Assembly: GCA_902797705.1 (NCBI GenBank)
Contig: CADBTX010000329.1
Coordinates: 1-5,561, forward strand
Source of the DNA: an uncultured Lachnospiraceae bacterium
GTDB lineage: Bacteria; Bacillota; Clostridia; Lachnospirales; Lachnospiraceae
Length of the DNA: 5,561 nt
Reading direction: 5' to 3'
The translations under genes were made by a program, and so were the position numbers. Positions 1-5,561 of this stretch are shown here, piece by piece. The notes under the pieces were generated by a model, which was given only the letters and a program-made list of their open reading frames with translations, was not told the origin of the DNA and did not search any database. Numbering within the stretch: the first letter of the stretch is position 1; each line of letters begins with the position of its first letter.

Positions 1-741
1 ACTCTTACCCCTGCGGATTATCCCACCTTCCAGAATCTCTATGATGAGATACTGGAGGCCTTCCAGCTGGGCTTTTCCGATAATGAATTCACCAAGGGTA
101 TACTACGGAGCCTGACTGCATCCATTTCCAGATTTGCTGAAGGAGGCAGGGATTCCATGCTCTGGAACGGCGAAGCCACCATCACCACCGATGAGAACTT
201 TGTGGTATTTGATTTCCAGACCCTTCTTTCAAATAAGAACAGCACCATAGCCAATGCCCAGATGCTGCTGGTGCTGAAATGGCTTGACAGCGAGATCATA
301 AAGAACCGTGAATACAATATGCTCCATCACGCTTCCAGAAAGATCATCGTGGTCATCGACGAGGCCCACGTATTCATAGATGACAAGCATCCGGTGGCTC
401 TGGACTTCATGTTCCAGCTGGCTAAGCGTATCAGAAAATATAACGGAATGCAGATCGTCATAACCCAGAATATCAAGGACTTTGTGGGAACAGAGGAGCT
501 GGCGAGAAAGTCCACAGCCATCATCAACGCCAGCCAGTACAGCTTTATCTTCCCCCTGGCTCCCAATGATATGACGGATCTTATAAGGCTCTACGAAAAC
601 GCCGGAGCCATAAATGAAAGTGAACAGGAGGACATTGTAAATAACGGAAGAGGAAGAGCCTTCCTTATCACTTCTCCCGGAGAGAGGACAAATGTGGACA
701 TCGAAGCCGGAGAAGGTATAGAAGAGTTATTTACAATGTGA
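1..741 (+). CDS. VirB4/TraE-like type IV secretion ATPase, C-terminal part (5' end outside window)
   Basis: Frame 1 is open from the first base to the TGA at 739-741, giving 246 residues of a protein that starts upstream; the internal ATG at 157 is not the true start. A beta strand ending in Asp71 (VVFDFQ) precedes the helix-rich ATPase core. Walker B is clear: four hydrophobic residues lead into Asp120-Glu121 followed by Ala-His (bases 358-369). The next strand ends in Thr-Gln-Asn at residues 155-157, typical of VirB4/HerA-type ATPases. The tail has the glycine-rich turn around residues 216-219 followed by a final strand and acidic end, as in VirB4 C-termini. Walker A would lie upstream. Known role of the family: a cytoplasmic hexameric ATPase that powers assembly and substrate transfer of type IV secretion or conjugation systems. 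The stop overlaps the next start (GTGA), implying coupled translation. A DUF87/HerA-like translocase is the main alternative. Confidence 0.85.
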   Translation, partial: TLTPADYPTFQNLYDEILEAFQLGFSDNEFTKGILRSLTASISRFAEGGRDSMLWNGEATITTDENFVVFDFQTLLSNKNSTIANAQMLLVLKWLDSEIIKNREYNMLHHASRKIIVVIDEAHVFIDDKHPVALDFMFQLAKRIRKYNGMQIVITQNIKDFVGTEELARKSTAIINASQYSFIFPLAPNDMTDLIRLYENAGAINESEQEDIVNNGRGRAFLITSPGERTNVDIEAGEGIEELFTM

Positions 742-1535
742 AAATAATGAAAAAGAAAGCATTTCAATTAATTCTGCTGCCCCTATTAAGTCTTTCGCTT
801 CTCACCGCATGCGGAGGGAAGAAGGAGGACGCTTCTCAAGAAAGCCCTGTATTAAATGTGGGTATAGTAAGAGCCGACGACCGCTATTCCTATGAGGAAA
901 ACGGTGAATTAAAGGGGATTGAGTCAGATCTTGCCGAAAAAGCGGCAGAAATCTACGGGAAGGATGTAAATATAAAGAGTGCCGGAAGTGACACGGAACT
1001 TTATTCCGGGCTCCAGGACGGCAGCTTTGATCTGGTATTCGGACGTATCCCCGAAACCCAGAACGCCCTTAATTCCTTTATGGTCTCGGATAATTACGGA
1101 AAGAGCGGACTATATTTTGTAACAAAGAAATATGACTATACCGACAGCCTTTCCCTTTTAAGATCCGGATCCATCGGGATAATGGGCTCCGTAAAGCCCA
1201 TATCTGACCAGATCCCGGGAATAAGCAGCTTCTCGGTCAATGATTACACGGATATAGAGGCCCTTTCGAGGGACGTGGCGTCTGGTACCATATCCGTCGG
1301 GATCTGCGGAGAAAGGGACGCCCTTTCCATTATTTCTTCTGACATCCAGGTCCAGGAGATGGTAAAGGGACCGAGCGAATACTATGTGGCGGCGCTAAAG
1401 AACGACAATGAGCTTAAAAATGCGGTAAATTCCGCGATTTCAGCATATTATGATTCTCTTTATTCGGGAACTGCAGATACTTCAGAGGAATCTATTCTGC
1501 TTCCCGGGGAAGAGGAAAACGGAGAGACAGAATGA
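738..1535 (+). CDS. Family 3 solute-binding-protein-like lipoprotein
   Basis: 265 residues, the usual length for SBP_bac_3 proteins. Residues 1-25 are a lipoprotein signal: Lys-rich start, hydrophobic core, and lipobox Leu-Thr-Ala-Cys with Cys25 as the lipidation site, so the mature protein should be anchored outside the membrane. Family features follow in order: strand LNVGIV at 39-44, the G-I-x-x-D-L segment at 60-65, L-x-x-G-x-x-D at 92-98, S-D-x-Y at 117-120, and the second-lobe strand IGIMGS at 146-151. In amino-acid binders an Arg sits seven residues before the S-D-x-Y Ser; here that position is Ala110, and the second-lobe Asp position appears to be Gly191. No ABC permease or ATPase is adjacent, so import is doubtful; a sensory or structural role at the secretion machine is inference. 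The start is GTG 738, overlapping the upstream stop; ATG 747 is an alternative giving the same mature protein. The tail after about residue 245 is acidic. Confidence 0.82.
   Translation: MKIMKKKAFQLILLPLLSLSLLTACGGKKEDASQESPVLNVGIVRADDRYSYEENGELKGIESDLAEKAAEIYGKDVNIKSAGSDTELYSGLQDGSFDLVFGRIPETQNALNSFMVSDNYGKSGLYFVTKKYDYTDSLSLLRSGSIGIMGSVKPISDQIPGISSFSVNDYTDIEALSRDVASGTISVGICGERDALSIISSDIQVQEMVKGPSEYYVAALKNDNELKNAVNSAISAYYDSLYSGTADTSEESILLPGEEENGETE
1521..1524 (+). promoter_or_regulatory. Ribosome binding site for the 118-residue gene
   Basis: GGAG lies seven bases before ATG 1532, inside the 3' end of the lipoprotein gene. It supports the ATG that overlaps the upstream stop as ATGA. Confidence 0.6.
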
Positions 1536-1888
1536 CCTATTTTGACAGTCCGAAAAATAAAGCCATGTGGGATAAGGAGATCACCCGCATGGAGGCGGAG
1601 AGGGAACGCCGTCGTCAGAACGGCTTTAAGCCCGATAAGACCATGGAGGAAACCGGAGATCAGAAAAAATCCCTCTTCGGCAGGATCTCAGAGCATGTCC
1701 GGCTTATTACCTTAGAGGAACTGGAAAGGATAGTCCGGGCGAAAAAAGGCCTTGCACCCAAGGGACACGGAATGTCCATGGCAGGTACAGAGAGGGTTAG
1801 GGAGTCCCGCGTGAATGAAAGGACAGAGTATGGACGGGAACTGGAAAAAGACAGCGCCCGTTACGGGGCAGCTGCCGGAAGAAGATGA
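1532..1888 (+). CDS. Small highly charged protein of unknown family
   Basis: 118 residues, not recognised. The start is ATG 1532, overlapping the preceding TGA as ATGA and preceded by GGAG at good spacing. There is no signal peptide or membrane helix, so it is probably cytoplasmic. Residues 8-30 are dense in Lys, Glu and Arg (for example ERERRR at 23-28) and should form a charged helix. A second helical stretch covers about 45-72 and includes the segment ITLEELERI (59-67). The last 40 residues are polar, rich in Arg and Glu, and probably disordered. The final 74 bases overlap the next gene in another frame, so the C-terminal sequence is constrained by two reading frames. Placement between two envelope proteins suggests an adaptor or regulator of the same apparatus, but that is inference only. 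Confidence 0.65.
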   Translation: MTYFDSPKNKAMWDKEITRMEAERERRRQNGFKPDKTMEETGDQKKSLFGRISEHVRLITLEELERIVRAKKGLAPKGHGMSMAGTERVRESRVNERTEYGRELEKDSARYGAAAGRR

Positions 1889-2846
1889 TCTGAGTCTGGA
1901 AGAACTGGAGGCACTGGCAAAGGAAGGCTATGATGTAAAGGTCTCTTCCAATGAGCTAAACTCCGAACTGGATACGCTTTTCAGGATGGAGGACAGTCCG
2001 GAACTTCAGGCGGTCTATGATGCTTCCACGGGTTATTATTCCTATGCCTTTCCAAACGGCAGATCCTTTTCCATGACTGCTCCCTTTGGCAGTATTTCCA
2101 ATTCTCCCGTGACTGTTGAGACCGGAAACGATGTAAGGATCCTTAGATTCTGTCACGATAACCAGACTGCCGTGGTAAAGGAGGCTGAGGAAGAGAATAA
2201 GGATATCCTTGGCTTTACTGCGGATATTGAGGGCGGATACGCCTTCAGCGTAAGTTCCGAGACCCGTGACAACGCTTACTATGAAAGCTATACCGGCAGG
2301 TATTCTTTTACCTTACAGGGGGAAGGTACAAAAACAAACCTCTCGCTTATTAATGCCCCCTACGGCTTTGAGATCGGAGAGGTCTATTTAAATGGGGGAA
2401 GACTTGAAGGGGATTTCGGGGACAGGATCCTGCTTACGAAGGATGGGGATTATACCTTTGTCTTTTATCCCGTAAAGGTGGCCGGAGCCGGAAACTATAC
2501 CGTTTCTCTGAAGAGGGACACAACTGCTCCATCCATGTATTTTTCCGAAGATATATTTGCGGGGGAGATAAAGGATACGGTGTTTTTTAAGCCCCTGGAG
2601 GAGGACGCCGAGGTGGTTCTTTACAGGAACGGCTTAAGGATGTCCACGGTGCCGGACGGGATCTCCGCGGGAGGGGATTACTACCTGGAGGTTTCGGATC
2701 CACAGGGCAATACCCGGGGATACAATTTCTCGGTGAGTAAGAAGAAGTCGTCTTCCCTTTCCTTTTACGGATTGTACCTTGCCGGCATCCTCATCATATT
2801 TGGCATAGTTTATCTTTTTTCCAGAAGAAATCTGAAGGTTTTATAG
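1815..2846 (+). CDS. Ig-like, C-terminally membrane-anchored protein without signal peptide
   Basis: 343 residues from ATG 1815 (338 from ATG 1830); a TGA at 1812-1814 directly before ATG 1815 rules out an earlier in-frame start. Residues 1-57 are hydrophilic and acidic, including LSLEELEAL at 26-34. Residues 70-232 are beta-rich, with two similar halves beginning TGYYSY (72) and TGRYSF (160), each followed by an A-P-aromatic-G motif (89-92 and 181-184). Residues 235-308 resemble the Ig-like domain common in Firmicute surface proteins: it opens D-T-T-A-P and closes with G-x-Y-Y-x-x-x-V-x-D-x-x-G-N-T. One membrane helix spans about 317-335, flanked by KKK (309-311) and SRR (336-338). The Ig-like region looks extracellular, yet no N-terminal signal peptide exists, so topology is unresolved. 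It overlaps the upstream gene by 59-74 bases in a different frame. Specific function unknown; envelope component of the same operon is inference. Confidence 0.78.
   Translation: MKGQSMDGNWKKTAPVTGQLPEEDDLSLEELEALAKEGYDVKVSSNELNSELDTLFRMEDSPELQAVYDASTGYYSYAFPNGRSFSMTAPFGSISNSPVTVETGNDVRILRFCHDNQTAVVKEAEEENKDILGFTADIEGGYAFSVSSETRDNAYYESYTGRYSFTLQGEGTKTNLSLINAPYGFEIGEVYLNGGRLEGDFGDRILLTKDGDYTFVFYPVKVAGAGNYTVSLKRDTTAPSMYFSEDIFAGEIKDTVFFKPLEEDAEVVLYRNGLRMSTVPDGISAGGDYYLEVSDPQGNTRGYNFSVSKKKSSSLSFYGLYLAGILIIFGIVYLFSRRNLKVL
1819..1823 (+). promoter_or_regulatory. Candidate ribosome binding site favouring an ATG at 1830
   Basis: AAGGA ends six bases before ATG 1830, which is in frame with the ATG at 1815. 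The earlier ATG has its own candidate, AGGGAG at 1799-1804, ten bases upstream. Both starts are plausible; the 1830 site has the tighter spacing. Confidence 0.4.
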
Positions 2847-2866
2847 ATTTGAGTCCTGAAAAAAGC

Positions 2867-5561
2867 ATGAAAAAGAATCTGAGACAGTTTCTCGTTCTTA
2901 TATTGATCCTTTTACAGGTCTTTTCCTTAAACGGCTGCCTTATAAAGAATGTTGACGCAAAACTGGAGACAGCCCCGAAACTGGGAGAAGGCGCGGTTAC
3001 CGGAAAGGTAAGCCAGAATGAATTTCCCACATATCAGCATGATGTGGGTCGTTTTAACGTGGAAGGCACCAATGCTTTCTATATCCTGAAAGGTCTTGAG
3101 AATGATCCCGATTATATCACGTCCTTTGAGCTTTTGGACTATACCGATAAGGGAGAATTCATCTATCACTACACCACCCCTTCTTATATTTCGGCAAATG
3201 AGGTCGCCCTTCTTTCAGCAGAGGGAAAGAAGGCAGAGGGAGACGTTGCTACCACGGGATACCTGGATCCGGAGAGAAAGGATTATCCGGTATGCGACGC
3301 CGAAGTACTCATGGCCTATAATCCGGACAGCGGGCATTACAGGGTGATCTACTCCAGAGCCTATGAGCTGGAATGGGATCCCGTAACGGAAAAAAGGCCG
3401 TCCTACTATACCTCATCTATTTATGCGGGAGGAAAGAACGGGCTTATCTTTATGGAAAAAAGGGCCTTTGCCTGCAGGGTTCCGGAGAAGCATCAATATG
3501 CCCTGATGAATCTTGACGGCATGGGCTATATTTTCGATGAAAACGGAGTCGAGATCTCAGCTCTTGATTTCAGAAATGATATCTCCTATCAGGAGAGCCT
3601 CGCCATAAGGAACAGTCAGGGTGTGAAGTCCGCCGATCAGGGACGCAGCTTAAATGACATGACCGATGAGGAATTTGAGGCGTTCATTGGGCAGACGGAC
3701 AAGGTGGCTTCCAAATCCGATCCGGACTACGAGACACCGAAGATGATCATAAAGGATATGGCAATGAACAGGGATTATTACACCTATATTTCCTGCTCCA
3801 CCTACACCGGTTCCTCACCCATTGACCCCTTCTCCTATCTCGGAGGAAGTACCTTTTTGGCATTCAGTGTAGGCTTAACACGGAAAGATACCGGCCTTTC
3901 CGACTACCGCTGCTTTAATGTCAACGCGGATAAACAATATGAAGCCTGGAAGAGCTTTGACGGCAGGTATTTTAATTCGCGTCAGGAGATGATGCAGACC
4001 TACGGATATTCCATGAACAGCTTAAAGACGGAGGGAAATTATCCTGACAGCTTTACCCCCTTTTATTATGATTCCGGTGAAAGTGTCAGCGGAAACATAG
4101 CCATGGATAAGACCGGACCCAAGTCCCTGATCGTCGGGACAGTGGATCCCATGAATACGGATCTTAACGGTGAATTTACCAGAGAGGATGATGTAAAACT
4201 AAGGGATCTCTTCGGGATCACAGAGCGAGAGACCGTGGGAGTCGCCACATATCTCGCAGGTAAAAAGATGGGTTATAACCTTGGTGATCTCTCCCGGTGG
4301 TGGAATAACAGCAGAAATGCCGTTAAAAGGGCCGTAAGATCCAGCCACGGTACCTTTGTTGACAGGGTCTTAAGTAAAGAAGCACAGAACGGAGGAACTT
4401 ACGATTACTTTGTATGGCTCCTGGATCATATGGGACTTGTTCCCAGAATGGGTGAGTGGGATCAGGTGAATAAGCAAAACGACAGCAGCATGATCACAAG
4501 CGGCACTGATCCCCAGATCTTCGAGGTATTAAGCTTTACGCCCACCGTCGTCGGAACGGATATTCCGCATATTGCTGTGGTTGATTATACCAGCCCTTCC
4601 GCCGGCGATTACGAGGTGACTCCGGAAACAGAGAGGGCAGTGCCCGTGGCTACATCCTATCTCCCCTACACTGAACGGGTCACCTGGTACCGTTCGAGGG
4701 AGGAGGCAAAGACCTTAAGAGATCTTTATACCGAGAACTATCCCCAGTATAAGGATACTTTGAATGGTATAAGGAGCATACTTTTAGACCTGGAATCGGA
4801 TCCCGATACGGGGAAGGATAATGTATTTAAGGTAATAAAGGAGCTTACCGGCGATGATGTTACGGCGGTGGCCGGAACCCTTGACTATCTTCAGGACATG
4901 ATAAACACCATTCCTTCAGCCGACAGGGTATATGTACTTAATCTCTGCCTTGATTATGTGGGTGAAACCGATCTTATAAGAGAGGGGGAGATCCCCATAA
5001 GCTATACCTTAAAGTTCCCGTCCGAAGCCAGGACCAGGGTGAGTCTTACGGTTCAGGACAATGCGGCCGCAGGATCCACCATTGAGGGTATACCTGAAGG
5101 AGTCCTTATCGCCCATGATGCCGAGAGAGACGTGAATCTTATCGGCTATGAGAGTGATTTCGAAATGTATTCCGGCATCAATGTGGATTCGGAGGTACCT
5201 GCAGGAGCCACTCCCGGTTCGCCCATGGATATAAAGGAGATACTCTGGGAAGACACCACGGGTTCAGGGGAAAGCAGTTATATCGTTTATTCCACGAGCT
5301 ACGGAATAAGGATCTTTAAGTATGACAGCACAACAGGCGTGGGGCAGTTCACACCCTTAAAGTTTACAGGTTCCGTAAAGGATGTTTACACTACTTTCCA
5401 TCCCGACGGGAAGTACTTTCTGGATGTCCATACGGAGGGCTTTATTCCCTACGAGAACTTTTTTACTTCCTCAGGCTATACCACGGATACTGAAAACAGG
5501 GCTTTTGAAAGTACAAAGGAAGTATTGAAAGATAGCTACAGGGAGAATAATTTCACGCTGG
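2867..5561 (+). CDS. Very large lipoprotein of unknown family (3' end outside window)
   Basis: The frame is open from ATG 2867 to the right edge, 898 complete codons with no stop. Residues 1-24 form a lipoprotein signal: KK near the start, a hydrophobic run, and lipobox Leu-Asn-Gly-Cys with Cys24 to be lipidated. The rest is a long, soluble, Tyr/Asp/Gly-rich, mostly beta-looking exported region. Segments around 152-163 (NPDSGHYRVIYS) and 805-849 (YIVYS through HPDGKYF) resemble beta-propeller blades, a tentative reading. A more helical patch with Trp-Trp at 478-479 occupies roughly 460-535, and another helical stretch lies near 620-690. No catalytic motif of a known peptidoglycan hydrolase or protease was seen. 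The start lies 20 bases after the previous stop with only a weak ribosome site; a TTG at 2849 with GAAGG at 2834-2838 is an alternative adding six residues. Likely a cell-surface component of the same system; its exact job is unknown. Confidence 0.8.
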   Translation, partial: MKKNLRQFLVLILILLQVFSLNGCLIKNVDAKLETAPKLGEGAVTGKVSQNEFPTYQHDVGRFNVEGTNAFYILKGLENDPDYITSFELLDYTDKGEFIYHYTTPSYISANEVALLSAEGKKAEGDVATTGYLDPERKDYPVCDAEVLMAYNPDSGHYRVIYSRAYELEWDPVTEKRPSYYTSSIYAGGKNGLIFMEKRAFACRVPEKHQYALMNLDGMGYIFDENGVEISALDFRNDISYQESLAIRNSQGVKSADQGRSLNDMTDEEFEAFIGQTDKVASKSDPDYETPKMIIKDMAMNRDYYTYISCSTYTGSSPIDPFSYLGGSTFLAFSVGLTRKDTGLSDYRCFNVNADKQYEAWKSFDGRYFNSRQEMMQTYGYSMNSLKTEGNYPDSFTPFYYDSGESVSGNIAMDKTGPKSLIVGTVDPMNTDLNGEFTREDDVKLRDLFGITERETVGVATYLAGKKMGYNLGDLSRWWNNSRNAVKRAVRSSHGTFVDRVLSKEAQNGGTYDYFVWLLDHMGLVPRMGEWDQVNKQNDSSMITSGTDPQIFEVLSFTPTVVGTDIPHIAVVDYTSPSAGDYEVTPETERAVPVATSYLPYTERVTWYRSREEAKTLRDLYTENYPQYKDTLNGIRSILLDLESDPDTGKDNVFKVIKELTGDDVTAVAGTLDYLQDMINTIPSADRVYVLNLCLDYVGETDLIREGEIPISYTLKFPSEARTRVSLTVQDNAAAGSTIEGIPEGVLIAHDAERDVNLIGYESDFEMYSGINVDSEVPAGATPGSPMDIKEILWEDTTGSGESSYIVYSTSYGIRIFKYDSTTGVGQFTPLKFTGSVKDVYTTFHPDGKYFLDVHTEGFIPYENFFTSSGYTTDTENRAFESTKEVLKDSYRENNFTL

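Noticed and set aside
39..566. Two open frames on the minus strand (39-317 and 327-566)
   Set aside because: They lie opposite the VirB4-like coding sequence, whose motifs are clear, and their translations show no domain; shadows of the real gene.
738..1535. An amino-acid ABC importer locus
   Set aside because: Only the binding-protein-like lipoprotein is present; no permease or ATP-binding subunit follows, and the key ligand residues appear to be missing.
2847..2866. A terminator or promoter in the gap before the large lipoprotein
   Set aside because: The 20-base gap holds a run of A but no inverted repeat followed by T, and no convincing -35/-10 pair.
2794..3347. Short open frames near the start of the large lipoprotein (minus 2794-3030, minus 2927-3169, plus 3096-3347)
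   Set aside because: They overlap the continuous lipoprotein frame with its signal peptide and have low-complexity or implausible compositions.
4066..4248. Minus-strand open frame of 60 codons
   Set aside because: Opposite the long lipoprotein frame, Ser/Pro-rich translation without any recognisable feature; shadow.

Overview
This window appears to be a single rightward transcription unit in accessory or mobile DNA of a Gram-positive bacterium. A Firmicute, most likely a Clostridia/Lachnospiraceae-type genome, fits best. The pointers are moderate GC (roughly 45-50% by eye), frequent ATA (Ile) and AGA/AGG (Arg) codons, two classic lipobox lipoproteins, and a VirB4-type ATPase of the kind found in Gram-positive conjugative elements. 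The host assignment is inference; nothing in the window names the species.

Layout, all on the + strand. (1) Bases 1-741 hold the C-terminal part of a VirB4/TraE-like type IV secretion ATPase, cut by the left edge, with Walker B and the following TQN motif intact. (2) A GTGA overlap leads to a 265-residue lipoprotein with the fold signature of family 3 solute-binding proteins, but apparently without the usual amino-acid-binding residues. (3) An ATGA overlap leads to a 118-residue, highly charged, soluble-looking protein of unknown family. (4) A longer out-of-frame overlap (74 bases, or 59 if the second start is used) leads to a protein of about 340 residues. It has beta-rich, Ig-like segments and one C-terminal membrane helix but no N-terminal signal peptide. 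(5) After a 20-base gap comes a very large lipoprotein. Its frame is open from base 2867 through the right edge (898 complete codons) and belongs to no family I recognise.

There is no non-coding stretch longer than about 20 bases, and I found no promoter, terminator, RNA gene, insertion sequence or CRISPR array. The packing and start/stop overlaps imply co-transcription and translational coupling. A working model, which is inference, is that the cytoplasmic ATPase energises a type IV secretion or conjugation machine. The downstream genes would then supply cell-envelope parts (two lipoproteins and one tail-anchored protein) plus a small cytoplasmic partner. None of these downstream genes resembles the usual VirB6-like membrane channel or NlpC/P60 hydrolase often found after VirB4 in Gram-positive elements. 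This envelope cassette is therefore the part most worth following up.
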